Origin: Reichenbachiella ulvae
GTDB lineage: Bacteria; Bacteroidota; Bacteroidia; Cytophagales; Cyclobacteriaceae
Assembly: GCF_025833875.1 (NCBI RefSeq)
Contig: NZ_JAOYOD010000001.1
Span: 4,604,501-4,668,500, forward strand
Length of the DNA stretch: 64,000 nucleotides
Reading direction: 5' to 3'
The notes below the pieces were generated by a model that was not told where the DNA came from, searched no databases, and worked only from the letters and a program-made list of their open reading frames with translations. This document shows, piece by piece, positions 17,360 through 26,500 of this stretch (position 1 is its first letter; each line of letters begins with the position of its first letter). The position numbers and the translations under genes were made by a program.

Positions 17360-18718
17360 ATGAACTTATATAGATCAATAATAAAAATAACGCTGGGGTT
17401 GGCCTTCATGGCTGTATTCTTGTCCTGTGAGGAGGAAGTGCAGAATCCCGGTTTTGAATCAGATGATATTCCCAGAATATTTGGTTGGGAGCAGATTTAT
17501 GGTGTGGACATTGAGGATTCTCTCTACATCAACGTACAGGTGTCACCAAGCGATGGTGTGACCTATAGTTGGCAATTGGATGGAGAGGAAATCTCAACCG
17601 ATCCTAACCTCAAGTACAAATTTGAGGATCCATCCACCTACGAGGTTCACCTGGCCATCATGAGAAATGGTGTGCCGAATACGCGAACCGCTACGGTAGA
17701 GGTGAACAAGCCATTTGTTCCTAAAGAGTATAACAAGAAGATGGTGGGATTCCTGACAAGTGCAGGTTCTCTGGCGGATGTTGACTTTAGTAATTTGACG
17801 CACCTGGTGATTTCATATGCTATAGTAGACGAAGTAGCCTATCCGGAAACCATTGTGGATACCACATTTGCTAAAGATATGAATGTGCCACAGATCGTGC
17901 AGTCTGCACATAATGCTGGGGTATATGTCATGCTAGATGTCACAGATAATATGGCGGCCATCAACGGAGGAGGACTCTATGGAGATTTGACTTTCTATGA
18001 GGCCATTTCAGATGCGGACAAACGTGCCAAAGTGATCAGCACCGTTGTGAAATTTGCAGTGGATAACCAATTGGATGGGATCAATTTCTATCTGAATAAC
18101 ACCTGGGGAGGACCGGGCTCATTGGATCCGGATATACTAAGTGCATTCTTTTCCGAAGTGCCTGATTACTTGCCAGCGGGTCCGGGCCCTGATGGAGAGT
18201 TTTTCTATACGGCTTCTGTGCCGGGTGGCTGGACCACATCGGTTCTGAGTCCATTGGCAGCTGTAGAACGCATCGATTGGGTCAATATTCAGCCTTATAG
18301 ATATGAGAATTTGTCTCCGACCTCTCATTCACCAGGATGGGCGTTTGGCGACTTGGCGGCTACCTGGATAGGTTTGGGTATGCCTGCAGAAAAGATCGTA
18401 GGAGGTTTCCCGGCATTTGGATTGAAATACGATATGCCAACAGACGGAACGGCTGTTACCTGGGGCAATCTATGGATGTACGCGACTTATCACAGTTTCA
18501 AGGAGATATTAACCATGGACGCAGAGGCACATACCAAGAGTATGCTAGATGTAGATGATGGCCTCTACTATGACGGACACGCTACCATCCAGGAAAAAGC
18601 CAATGTGGTTCTGGACCAAGGTTTCGGAGGTATGATGATGTGGAGCATCGAAAGCGATACCAAAGACCAGGAAAAATCTTTACTGAATGCAGCATATGAT
18701 GCACTTGGTAATAACTAG
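17360..18718 (+). CDS. Catalytically dead GH18-fold lipoprotein, likely surface chitin-binding protein
   Basis: A 452-residue lipoprotein (Cys23 after AVFLS). Residues about 50-115 look like a PKD/Ig-like domain; about 125-450 carry a GH18 TIM barrel (KKMVGFLTSAG, LTHLVISYAIV, GVYVMLDV, final GGMMMWSIESDT). At the catalytic strand the GH18 consensus D-G-x-D-x-D-x-E reads D239-G-I-N242-F-Y244-L-N246: the second and third Asp and the acid/base Glu are all replaced. Substrate-assisted hydrolysis is therefore not possible by the known mechanism. Its position directly after susD, with a lipobox and a spacer domain, is where surface glycan-binding proteins are found. I infer a chitin-oligomer binder derived from a chitinase. 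Confidence 0.85.
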   Translation: MNLYRSIIKITLGLAFMAVFLSCEEEVQNPGFESDDIPRIFGWEQIYGVDIEDSLYINVQVSPSDGVTYSWQLDGEEISTDPNLKYKFEDPSTYEVHLAIMRNGVPNTRTATVEVNKPFVPKEYNKKMVGFLTSAGSLADVDFSNLTHLVISYAIVDEVAYPETIVDTTFAKDMNVPQIVQSAHNAGVYVMLDVTDNMAAINGGGLYGDLTFYEAISDADKRAKVISTVVKFAVDNQLDGINFYLNNTWGGPGSLDPDILSAFFSEVPDYLPAGPGPDGEFFYTASVPGGWTTSVLSPLAAVERIDWVNIQPYRYENLSPTSHSPGWAFGDLAATWIGLGMPAEKIVGGFPAFGLKYDMPTDGTAVTWGNLWMYATYHSFKEILTMDAEAHTKSMLDVDDGLYYDGHATIQEKANVVLDQGFGGMMMWSIESDTKDQEKSLLNAAYDALGNN

Positions 18719-18734
18719 AGTTGATTTAATCTTT

Positions 18735-18766
18735 AGACTGATCCCAACAGGGGTCAGTCTTTTTAT
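18735..18766 (+). terminator. Terminator/attenuator between the two GH18 genes
   Basis: An 11-bp stem (18735-18745 with 18750-18760, one G-U pair), AACA loop and a T run. It sits between the susCD-binding protein unit and the chitinase ATG at 18777, so the chitinase depends on read-through or an unseen promoter. Confidence 0.75.
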
Positions 18767-18776
18767 TACGAAGGCT

Positions 18777-19991
18777 ATGAATAAGAAAATGCTGGTGCTA
18801 TGGATATTGATTCTAATATCTACTGGTACGACATGGTGTCAAAGTCCGTCAAGAGTGGTTGGATATTTGCCCTCCTGGGAAAATTTCAGTCAAGCGATAG
18901 AAAGCACAGATTTTGATCACTACTCTCATATTATGGTAGCATTTGCCAATCCAGATATGCAAGGAGATTTTAGTATCAACGCTACCAATGATGCAGAGAT
19001 TTCTAAATTAATCACTGAAGCGCACAAGGCAGGTTGTAGGGTGTTGATGTCCATTGGAGGTGGTTCTACTACAATCAACGAGGCTTGGGAAGAAAATCTG
19101 AAGGCGGATAAACGAAATGTGTTAATCAACAATTTGGTTGAATTCATGTCCTTGAAAGGCTTTGATGGGGTCGATGTGGATCTCGAAGGGGATTTGGTTT
19201 TGAGTGAGTACTACGACGAATTTGTGAGAGAATTAGATGAAAAGTTACCAGAAAGCAAATTGTTGACTGCTGCCATGGCAACCTGGAGCGCAACGGGTTT
19301 AAAACCCGAAACTTTGGATAGATATGATTTCATTGCGGTGATGTCCTACGACCAAACGGGTCCATGGAATGCCAGTATCCCAGGCCAGCACTCTTCTTAT
19401 GAAAAGGCTGAAAATGATCTTGACTATTGGATTAATACCAAAGGTGTAGACCGTGATCGAGTGGTACTGGGACTTCCTTTTTATGGATACAATTTCGTCA
19501 GCACTACCAATGTTTATTCCATGGGGTACAAAGAGATTGTTTCGCAATATGAAGGCGCTGAAGAGAGCGATCAGATTGAGAATATCTACTACAATGGTCA
19601 GAAGACGATTAAAGCCAAGTCTGAATTAGCCCTGGAAAAGGCAGGTGGTGTTATGATCTGGCAGATCCTACAAGATGTGGACTATAGCGACGACCGATCA
19701 TTGCTCAAAACGATTCATAGTGTCATCTCACCGGTTCATGAAGTGATTCTTAGCTCATTGTCTGTAGAAGCAGATAGTATCTACCCCAACCCTTGTAGTA
19801 AATACCTCATTCTTCCCGAAGTAGAAGAGGGTGATAGCATTAAAGTACTAAGCCCCGATGGGCAGCTGGTTGCCACATACCCGGTCGAAAGTGGAAAGAA
19901 AATAAAAATAGAAGGCTTGCCTGCCGGTTGGTACTACCTGATTTGGGAATCCGATGGGAAGAAGGTAGGCAAACGATTTTTGAAGAAATGA
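18777..19991 (+). CDS. Secreted GH18 chitinase with T9SS C-terminal signal
   Basis: A 404-residue protein from ATG 18777; an upstream in-frame start would lie within the preceding gene and across the terminator. A signal peptide (to about residue 21, TTWCQ) precedes a GH18 barrel (RVVGYLPSWENF, CRVLMSIGGGS, IAVMSYDQTGPW, GGVMIWQILQD). The catalytic motif is intact: D130-G-V-D133-V-D135-L-E137, with Glu137 as acid. The family cleaves beta-1,4 GlcNAc linkages with retention. The last 70 residues (SIYPNPCSKYLILPE to VGKRFLKK) are a type A T9SS sorting domain, so the enzyme is exported by the PorT-type system and released or anchored at the surface. Confidence 0.92.
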   Translation: MNKKMLVLWILILISTGTTWCQSPSRVVGYLPSWENFSQAIESTDFDHYSHIMVAFANPDMQGDFSINATNDAEISKLITEAHKAGCRVLMSIGGGSTTINEAWEENLKADKRNVLINNLVEFMSLKGFDGVDVDLEGDLVLSEYYDEFVRELDEKLPESKLLTAAMATWSATGLKPETLDRYDFIAVMSYDQTGPWNASIPGQHSSYEKAENDLDYWINTKGVDRDRVVLGLPFYGYNFVSTTNVYSMGYKEIVSQYEGAEESDQIENIYYNGQKTIKAKSELALEKAGGVMIWQILQDVDYSDDRSLLKTIHSVISPVHEVILSSLSVEADSIYPNPCSKYLILPEVEEGDSIKVLSPDGQLVATYPVESGKKIKIEGLPAGWYYLIWESDGKKVGKRFLKK

Positions 19992-20160
19992 CGGAAGATA
20001 CTTCGAAAAGAATGGAATGTATTTTAGAGAAGAATTCTATCCATACAGCGATTAGAGTTTTCGTTTTGTCAGAAATGCATCATCTTTTCTGTCAATAGAC
20101 CAGCCTTATGTTTTGATGGATATAATGTATATTTCATATATAGTAAGCAAATGAGGAGAA

Positions 20161-21270
20161 ATGACTAAAAAAGCTAGGTTTTTGGCGCTAGACGTATTTA
20201 GAGGCGCCACCGTATTTTTGATGATAGTGGTCAACAGCCCAGGAGAATGGGGCGTTCAGTATGGCCCTTTGCTTCATGCCCCATGGCATGGATTTACATT
20301 GACTGATTTGGTTTTTCCTTCCTTTCTCTTTGCCGTGGGCAACGCCATGGCTTTTGTGATGGGAAGATTTGCAGAGCAACCTGCATCGGTATTTTGGAAG
20401 AAGGTACTCAAGCGTAGCTTTCTGATCTTTCTGATTGGCTTCTTGCTTTCTTGGTTTCCGTTTTATGATTTTCGAGCTGGAGAATTCCAGTCTCTGGCAA
20501 CTACCAGAATACCGGGAGTGCTACAGAGAATTGCCTTGTGCTACTTGATAGGAGCAGTGTTGATTCACTATGCCTCACGCAAGATGGTCATAGTTGTGAG
20601 TGGTGTTTTATTAATCGGCTACTGGGCCATTGTCTATTTCTTGGGAGGTAGTGATCCCTATTCTCTAGCCGGATTTGTCGGCAATGATCTTGATTTGTGG
20701 CTTTTCGGAGAGGCGCATCTTTATCATGGCGAAGGGGTAGCTTTCGATCCGGAAGGATTGCTGAGTACGATACCTGCTGTGGTGAATGTGATATTAGGCT
20801 ATTTCACCGGAGCATTGCTGATCAAAGTGGGTAACAATTACGAATCCATTGCGAAGTTGATGATTGCAGGAGCCATTCTGGTACTAGCTGGGCTATGGTG
20901 GGACTTGTTTTTCCCTCTGAATAAAAAAATATGGACCAGCTCATTTGTCCTCCTAACCTCGGGCATTGATATGATGGTTCTGGCTTTGCTGGTCTTCATT
21001 CTGGAAATCAGAAATTATAAAGGATGGACTTACTTTTTTGAGGTTTTTGGACGCAATCCATTAATCATCTACGCCCTATCAGGTGTTTTAATCACGATTT
21101 TTTATTTGGTACCTGTAGGGGATGGCAGCTTGTTGTCTCAGGTATATTCCTTTTTCAAATTGTTTGTTTCACCGGCGCATGCATCCTTTTTGTTTGCGAT
21201 ATTTTTCACCATGATCAATTGGTCTGTGGGTTATCTCATGGACAAAAATAAAATCTACATCAAGGTTTGA
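20161..21270 (+). CDS. nagX: NagX-like membrane acyltransferase (heparan-alpha-glucosaminide N-acetyltransferase family)
   Basis: A 369-residue protein with about ten membrane helices. The N-terminus RFLALDVFRGATVFLMIVVN and the HAPWHGFTLTDLVFPSFLFAVG segment are characteristic of the COG4299/DUF5009 group, which includes NagX of GlcNAc catabolic clusters and the lysosomal HGSNAT enzyme. The late FEVFGRNPLIIYALSG is also typical. In chitin clusters NagX is proposed to help GlcNAc cross or be modified at the inner membrane; the exact reaction is not settled. It lies between chitinase and GH20 genes, which fits that role. Confidence 0.82.
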   Translation: MTKKARFLALDVFRGATVFLMIVVNSPGEWGVQYGPLLHAPWHGFTLTDLVFPSFLFAVGNAMAFVMGRFAEQPASVFWKKVLKRSFLIFLIGFLLSWFPFYDFRAGEFQSLATTRIPGVLQRIALCYLIGAVLIHYASRKMVIVVSGVLLIGYWAIVYFLGGSDPYSLAGFVGNDLDLWLFGEAHLYHGEGVAFDPEGLLSTIPAVVNVILGYFTGALLIKVGNNYESIAKLMIAGAILVLAGLWWDLFFPLNKKIWTSSFVLLTSGIDMMVLALLVFILEIRNYKGWTYFFEVFGRNPLIIYALSGVLITIFYLVPVGDGSLLSQVYSFFKLFVSPAHASFLFAIFFTMINWSVGYLMDKNKIYIKV

Positions 21271-21299
21271 TCCTTGAACAAAATCCAAAAACTAATTAT

Positions 21300-23180
21300 A
21301 TGAAAATGTCTAGAATTTTAATTTTTCTTTTGCTGGCAACCCTCGTATTTGCATGCTCTACAGAGGAAAACAAAAAATATGAGGGCACTATCAGTGTAAT
21401 ACCTGAGCCTGTAAGTTTGACACAAAATGAAGGCGTGTTGACTTTAGAAAAAGGGCTTGCCGTTTGGGCTCAATCAGGCAATGAAGATGCTGTGAAGGTA
21501 GCTGAGCAATTTGTCTCTAGAATGAACAAAGTGACAGGCTGGGATCTGAAAGTACAGGAGCTGGATACAGATCAGCTTCCGGGAGCGAATCAAGTCCTAT
21601 TTACCACACTTGGCGCATCAGAGGATCAGGGAGAAGAATCTTACACGCTAGAATCTACGGCCAAGGGTGTGGTGATCCGAGCGGTAGATGGTCCCGGGAT
21701 GTTTTATGGAATGCAGACTTTGATGCAATTACTTCCTACGGAGGTTTACGGTGATGAAATTGCCGAAGTGTCTTGGGATCTACCTTTAGTTAGCATTGTG
21801 GACTACCCCCGATTCGAGTGGAGAGGTTTACATCTGGACGTAGGACGTCATATGACTTCTGTGGAGTTCATCAAAGAATACATCGACAATATGGCGATGC
21901 ATAAACTCAATACATTTCACTGGCACCTGACTGAGGATCAGGGATGGAGAATCGAAATCAAACAATACCCAAAGCTGACGGAGATCGGTGCTTATAGAAA
22001 GGAAAGCCTGACCATCACTCGACGAAATCAGCCTAAGGAATATGATGGCAAACGCTATGGTGGCTTTTATACGCAGGAGGAGATCAAAGAAGTAGTCGCC
22101 TATGCGGCGGATCGATACATCACGGTGATTCCTGAAATCGAACTACCCGGCCATGCGACTGCTGCGATCGCTTCCTATCCTGAATTGGGTACTTCGGGGG
22201 AGAGACCTGAAGTTGAAACAGACTGGGGGATTTTCCCTGATATATTTAATGTCAATGATGAGACTTTTGTGTTCCTGGAGAACGTGCTGTCCGAAGTGAT
22301 TGAATTGTTTCCTAGTAAGTACATCCACATCGGAGGCGATGAAGCAATGAAGGTACAGTGGGAAGAATCTGAAGAGATTCAAGCGAAGATCAAAGAACTG
22401 GGACTCAAAGATGAACACGAATTGCAGAGCTACTTTATCACCAGAATAGAGAAGTTTGTGAACTCAAAGGGTAGACAAATTATCGGCTGGGATGAGATTT
22501 TGGAAGGTGGTTTGGCTCCTAATGCGGCAGTGATGTCATGGAGAGGCGAATCAGGAGGAATAGCCGCAGCTAAATCCAAGCACAAGGTAGTGATGTCTCC
22601 TTATCAGCATCTTTATTTGGATTATCATCAGGGAGATCCGGCATTTGAGCCTACTGTGATCGGTCCATTACTGACACTGGAGGATGTATATGCCTATGAC
22701 CCGCTGCCTGATACACTCACTGAAGAAGAGAAAACCTACATCATGGGCGCTCAGGCCAATGTCTGGACAGAGTATATGCCTACAGAGGATCAGATGGAAT
22801 ACATGGTTTATCCGAGAGCCTCTGCCCTGGCGGAGTTGGTTTGGACACCTAAGTCAAACAAGGATTGGTCGCAGTTTCAGCAGAAAATCCCTACTCATCT
22901 GGATCGTCTGGAGGAGCGTGATGTCAATTATGCGAAGAGTATTTTCAACGTCAGTTTTAAGGCTGAAATGGATTCTGTTGCCGGTAATTATACGGTTAGT
23001 TTGAATAATCAAATGGGATGGGATGGCATGCGCTATACCGTAGATGGTAGTAGCCCTACTTTGGAATCTCCCTTGTATGAGTCGCCGCTGACATTGGATT
23101 CTGGCACTTTGATCAAGGCCAAATTGTTTGATGAGCGAATAGATTCACAAATGACGAGTAAGGTAATAGGCGAAGAGTAA
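21300..23180 (+). CDS. GH20 beta-N-acetylhexosaminidase lipoprotein
   Basis: A 626-residue lipoprotein (MKMSRILIFLLLATLVFAC, Cys19). A GH20b-like N-terminal domain (about 35-160) precedes the catalytic barrel (about 165-510). The barrel shows RGLHLDVGRHM, FHWHLTEDQGWRIEIK, and the catalytic pair in HIGGDEAMK (Asp347-Glu348). The C-terminal domain (YTVDGSSPTLESPLYESPL) resembles the CHB_HEX C-terminal module. It removes terminal GlcNAc from chito-oligomers by substrate-assisted catalysis, probably in the periplasm or at the surface. ATG 21300 is chosen because it gives a proper lipoprotein signal; a TTG at 21267 does not. It follows nagX by 29 bases and is 11 bases from the kinase. Confidence 0.93.
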   Translation: MKMSRILIFLLLATLVFACSTEENKKYEGTISVIPEPVSLTQNEGVLTLEKGLAVWAQSGNEDAVKVAEQFVSRMNKVTGWDLKVQELDTDQLPGANQVLFTTLGASEDQGEESYTLESTAKGVVIRAVDGPGMFYGMQTLMQLLPTEVYGDEIAEVSWDLPLVSIVDYPRFEWRGLHLDVGRHMTSVEFIKEYIDNMAMHKLNTFHWHLTEDQGWRIEIKQYPKLTEIGAYRKESLTITRRNQPKEYDGKRYGGFYTQEEIKEVVAYAADRYITVIPEIELPGHATAAIASYPELGTSGERPEVETDWGIFPDIFNVNDETFVFLENVLSEVIELFPSKYIHIGGDEAMKVQWEESEEIQAKIKELGLKDEHELQSYFITRIEKFVNSKGRQIIGWDEILEGGLAPNAAVMSWRGESGGIAAAKSKHKVVMSPYQHLYLDYHQGDPAFEPTVIGPLLTLEDVYAYDPLPDTLTEEEKTYIMGAQANVWTEYMPTEDQMEYMVYPRASALAELVWTPKSNKDWSQFQQKIPTHLDRLEERDVNYAKSIFNVSFKAEMDSVAGNYTVSLNNQMGWDGMRYTVDGSSPTLESPLYESPLTLDSGTLIKAKLFDERIDSQMTSKVIGEE

Positions 23181-23191
23181 AACGAAACTAA

Positions 23192-24076
23192 ATGAATCAG
23201 AACCCATGCGTAATAGGTGTTGATGTTGGAGGGTCATCTATCAATCTGTCAGTTGTTCTCAATGGACAAATACAGGAAAAACTCTCAATACTAACACCAG
23301 CCAATAGACCAGAATCCGAAGTGATTGCTGCCATCATTCAGGGAATAGAATCGATCATGGAAGGGTATACCATCGAAGGAATCGGCATGGGGGTTCCGGG
23401 TCTGGTCGATGAAGAAAAAGGGATCGTCTATCAGGTGACCAATATTCCCAGCTGGCAGGAGGTACATCTGGTCGATCAGATCACCAATTATTTTGGGATA
23501 GAGACTTACATAACCAATGATGCCAATTGCTATGTCTTAGGCGAAAAATACTACGGCAAAGGACAGCAGCTAGAAAATATCGTAGGCATCACACTAGGCA
23601 CTGGACTAGGAGTGGGCATGGTCATTCATAACAAGCTGCACTCTGGTGTCCTGTCTTGCGCAGGAGAATTGGCGGTGGTTCCCTATCTCAATCGCAACTA
23701 TGAGCATTTCTGCAGCGGGCAATTTTTCGAAAAGGAATTTGGGGTCAAGGGTTCCGAACTTTTTGAAATGGCCAGGGCTGGTGATGTCAAAGCCATAGAG
23801 ATCTATCAGCAATATGGGGGGCACCTGGGCAATCTAATTAAGCTCGTTTTGCACCTCTTATCACCTCAGGGTATATATTTTGGAGGGTCTATCCAACATG
23901 CTTTTCCTTTTTTCAAAGAATCCATGTTCAATGTGCTCAGTAGCTTTCCCTATCGTAGGGTTTTGGACAGTGTAGAGATCGCGGCTTCAGGCAAAGAGAA
24001 CATGGCCTTGCTTGGTGCGGCGGCCTTGTTTATGATGCGGAAATATGATGGCCTGGCTGAGTTGAATAAGGCTTAG
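23192..24076 (+). CDS. ROK-family sugar kinase (probably GlcNAc or glucose)
   Basis: A 294-residue cytoplasmic kinase with the ROK phosphate motif IGVDVGGSSINLSVV (8-22), the GMGVPGLVDEEKG segment, the NDANCYVLGE motif with the catalytic Asp, and the second phosphate loop GITLGTGLGVGMV. The usual ROK zinc motif C-x-C-G-x-x-G-C is not present; the site reads NYEHFCSGQFFE with a single Cys. Its position behind GH20 suggests it phosphorylates the released GlcNAc, but the same family also contains glucokinases and repressors (no HTH here). Confidence 0.85.
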   Translation: MNQNPCVIGVDVGGSSINLSVVLNGQIQEKLSILTPANRPESEVIAAIIQGIESIMEGYTIEGIGMGVPGLVDEEKGIVYQVTNIPSWQEVHLVDQITNYFGIETYITNDANCYVLGEKYYGKGQQLENIVGITLGTGLGVGMVIHNKLHSGVLSCAGELAVVPYLNRNYEHFCSGQFFEKEFGVKGSELFEMARAGDVKAIEIYQQYGGHLGNLIKLVLHLLSPQGIYFGGSIQHAFPFFKESMFNVLSSFPYRRVLDSVEIAASGKENMALLGAAALFMMRKYDGLAELNKA

Positions 24077-24183
24077 TAATCTGGTATTCTTTCTTGTTTT
24101 TGTTTTGGGGTCATTTCTCAGCAATAATGAAATGACTCGGGTTGCTTATATTCGAGCTTCATGAGCTTTTAACCAAACAAAAC

Positions 24184-25146
24184 ATGAAACACCAAAAGAT
24201 TCGCTGGGGTATCTTGGGGCCTGGTGCGATAGCACAGCAGTTTGCACACGATTTTCAGTTCGTCACTAAAGGGGAACTGGTGGCAGTGGCCTCTCGCTCC
24301 AAAGAGCGTGGAGAGGCTTTTGCCAAAGAGTACGGCATACCAAAGGTTTATAATAGCTACGAAGCGCTCTATGCCGATCCAGAGGTAGATGCCATCTATG
24401 TAGCTACTCCACACAATTTTCATCTGGAGCAGTCTTCTGCAGCTTTAAAGGCAGGAAAGGCAGTGCTTTGTGAGAAACCTATCACGATTAATCCTGCGGA
24501 ATTGGAAGAATTGTTGGTAGTAGCCAAGGATACCAACCAGTATCTGATGGAAGGGATGTGGACTTATTTTCTCCCTGCGATCCAAAAGGCCCAGCAGTGG
24601 GTAGATGAGGGACGAATCGGTACGGTGCATCATATCATTTCGGATTTTGGTTATCCTGTGCCCTTTGATGCCAATGGCAGGATGTTCAATCCTGATCTGG
24701 CTGGCGGAGCTTTGCTGGATATGGGCATCTATACATTGGCGATGAATTGGCTGTTTCTGAAGAAAGATCCAGATCAATTTCATGTGCGCATGTCACCAGC
24801 GCAGACAGGAGTGGACGAAGAGGTCACGATGCATTTCGAATATGCGGATTGTTCTTCTGTTCTCACGACTTCTTTTCGTTGCAAGCTGCCCAATTACACT
24901 CACATCATAGGCGAGAAAGGCTATATCTCGATACCAGATTTTTGGCGGGCAAAAGAATGTTCGCTCTATGAAGTGGAGGAAAGAGTCGACCACTTTGTTG
25001 ACGATCGTGGAGGCTTTGGCTTCAACTTCGAGACGGAGCAGGTCTGTGAGGATTTATTGGCTGGTAGAAAGGAATCTGCCATCATGCCTCACTACTATAG
25101 CCGCAAGCTGCAAGAATGGATGGCGATGGTGGCGAAGAAGTTTTGA
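24184..25146 (+). CDS. Gfo/Idh/MocA family oxidoreductase
   Basis: A 320-residue cytoplasmic enzyme starting MKHQKIRWGILGPGAIAQQF, a Rossmann NAD(P) site. The family's CEKPITINPAE motif (about residues 96-106) supplies the catalytic-site Lys-Pro. C-terminal domain features (LLDMGIYTLAMNW) place it near the dihydrodiol-dehydrogenase-like branch. It oxidises or reduces a hydroxyl on a sugar or cyclic substrate; which one is not visible. ATG 24184 is preferred over 24142 because the added residues do not fit the Rossmann start. It lies about 107 bases after the ROK kinase and may belong to the amino-sugar locus. Confidence 0.85.
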   Translation: MKHQKIRWGILGPGAIAQQFAHDFQFVTKGELVAVASRSKERGEAFAKEYGIPKVYNSYEALYADPEVDAIYVATPHNFHLEQSSAALKAGKAVLCEKPITINPAELEELLVVAKDTNQYLMEGMWTYFLPAIQKAQQWVDEGRIGTVHHIISDFGYPVPFDANGRMFNPDLAGGALLDMGIYTLAMNWLFLKKDPDQFHVRMSPAQTGVDEEVTMHFEYADCSSVLTTSFRCKLPNYTHIIGEKGYISIPDFWRAKECSLYEVEERVDHFVDDRGGFGFNFETEQVCEDLLAGRKESAIMPHYYSRKLQEWMAMVAKKF

Positions 25147-25169
25147 TAGTACATTTAGATAGCCGTAAA

Positions 25170-25673
25170 ATGAAAAGAATTGCTTTGTTGATTTTTTTAG
25201 TTTTCTGTAATTCCTTTTTCATTGTCGCTCAAGAAAAGGTGGACAATGAAATCACGGGGGTATGGAAATTAACAAAGATAAAATTAGACTCTCTAGTGTT
25301 ATTTGATTCCAACAACCAGGATTTGGTAATCAATAAAAGTCTTGCAGTGCTTAGGGAGCAAAAACCAAATTTTACCGAAGAAGATAGCTTAAAATCCATT
25401 TCTAAAATCGAATCAATGTATCAATTGTTTGACTTGCTGTTACTTGAATTCAAAAAGGATGGAAGGTACAATGAGCATACTATAGATCATAAAAACGAAA
25501 TAGTTTTAGAAGAAGGAACTTACACCATTGATTCGGTTAATAGTGTAATTGAAAAGGATGATCCGTACGGGGGGAAAATCAAGATGAAGTTTAAATTGAA
25601 TAGAAATATTCTGGAATTAAAAACAGATTTAGGTTTTACTCATAAGATTATGGTTTATGAAAGATCACCTTAA
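25170..25673 (+). CDS. Secreted protein of unknown function (lipocalin-like features)
   Basis: A 167-residue protein with a signal peptide (MKRIALLIFLVFCNSFFIVAQ). The mature start ITGVWKLTKIKLDS, the later FKKDGRYNEHTID and GTYTIDSVNS resemble small lipocalin-like Bacteroidota proteins, where a beta-barrel opens with G-x-W-x-L. I cannot name the family. The A+T-rich composition differs from the genes on either side, so it may be a later insertion between the oxidoreductase and the PepSY gene. Confidence 0.6.
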   Translation: MKRIALLIFLVFCNSFFIVAQEKVDNEITGVWKLTKIKLDSLVLFDSNNQDLVINKSLAVLREQKPNFTEEDSLKSISKIESMYQLFDLLLLEFKKDGRYNEHTIDHKNEIVLEEGTYTIDSVNSVIEKDDPYGGKIKMKFKLNRNILELKTDLGFTHKIMVYERSP

Positions 25674-25721
25674 TCAAAGTTTCGGTTTTAATTAAAAAGT
25701 TGAATCCCCAGAAGAGAAACT

Positions 25722-26417
25722 ATGAGAAAAAACAATCAATACTATATCAGGAAGGCGCATTGCTATCTAGGGCTTGCGATCGGGATACAATTTATTTTTT
25801 GGACGATCAGTGGGATGTATTTTAGTTGGACGGATATCGACGAGATTCATGGAGATCACTTTCGAGCCGATCATATGCACCATGAAAGCAAAGGGCTGAT
25901 TGGTATTACAGAAATCGACTCCAATCTGGTGGTCAGTTCGCTGTCTCTACGATACATCAATGGAGAACCCTACTATTGGGTCAACCAAAGTCAACTCTAC
26001 CATGCTTTGACAGGAGTGCCAAAAGAGGGTGTGAGCGAAGAGGAGGCTCGATCCATCGCGATGCACCATCTCAAGAGCGATATGGAAATCGAGTCCATCG
26101 AGTTGATCACCGAGGTAGATTCTCATCACGAGTACCGAGGGAGGGCGCTCCCGGCTTACGTGCTTCAGTTCGAAGGTTCGGACCAGGTCAGGGCTTATAT
26201 CAGTCAGGCTGATGGTCGTTTTCAGACGCTTCGTCATAGGGATTGGCGCTGGTTCGATTTTCTCTGGATGACCCACACGATGGACTACCAGGGTCGAGAC
26301 GATATCAACAATACCTTGCTTCGGATTTTTTCCTTGTTTGGGTTGGTAACCGTGGCATCAGGCTTTGTGCTGTTCTTTGCCACCGTTAGATTCAAGAGGA
26401 GAAAAACTAAAGTTTAA
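25722..26417 (+). CDS. PepSY domain membrane protein
   Basis: A 231-residue protein with an N-terminal membrane helix (YLGLAIGIQFIFWTISGMYFSW), a periplasmic stretch with a PepSY-like segment (EEEARSIAMHHLKSDMEIES), and a C-terminal membrane helix (LFGLVTVASGFVLFF). The HCYLGLAIG opening and WRWFDFLWMTHTMDY resemble the iron-regulated PepSY-TM group associated with siderophore or metal uptake. The domain usually serves as a periplasmic inhibitor or scaffold. No metal-uptake gene is adjacent, so its role is open. Confidence 0.75.
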   Translation: MRKNNQYYIRKAHCYLGLAIGIQFIFWTISGMYFSWTDIDEIHGDHFRADHMHHESKGLIGITEIDSNLVVSSLSLRYINGEPYYWVNQSQLYHALTGVPKEGVSEEEARSIAMHHLKSDMEIESIELITEVDSHHEYRGRALPAYVLQFEGSDQVRAYISQADGRFQTLRHRDWRWFDFLWMTHTMDYQGRDDINNTLLRIFSLFGLVTVASGFVLFFATVRFKRRKTKV

Positions 26418-26439
26418 TTGATTTATAATGAGCACATAA

Positions 26440-26489
26440 AAAAAGCTGCCCCTACTTCGATAAAAGTAGGAGGCAGCTTTCTTTTTTTA
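26440..26489. terminator. Bidirectional terminator between PepSY and GH43 genes
   Basis: A long stem (AAAGCTGCC...GGCAGCTTT plus CCTACTT...AAGTAGG, with one mismatch) flanked by A and T runs on both sides. It serves the two converging genes. Confidence 0.85.
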
Positions 26490-26500
26490 GTTGATCGGAA

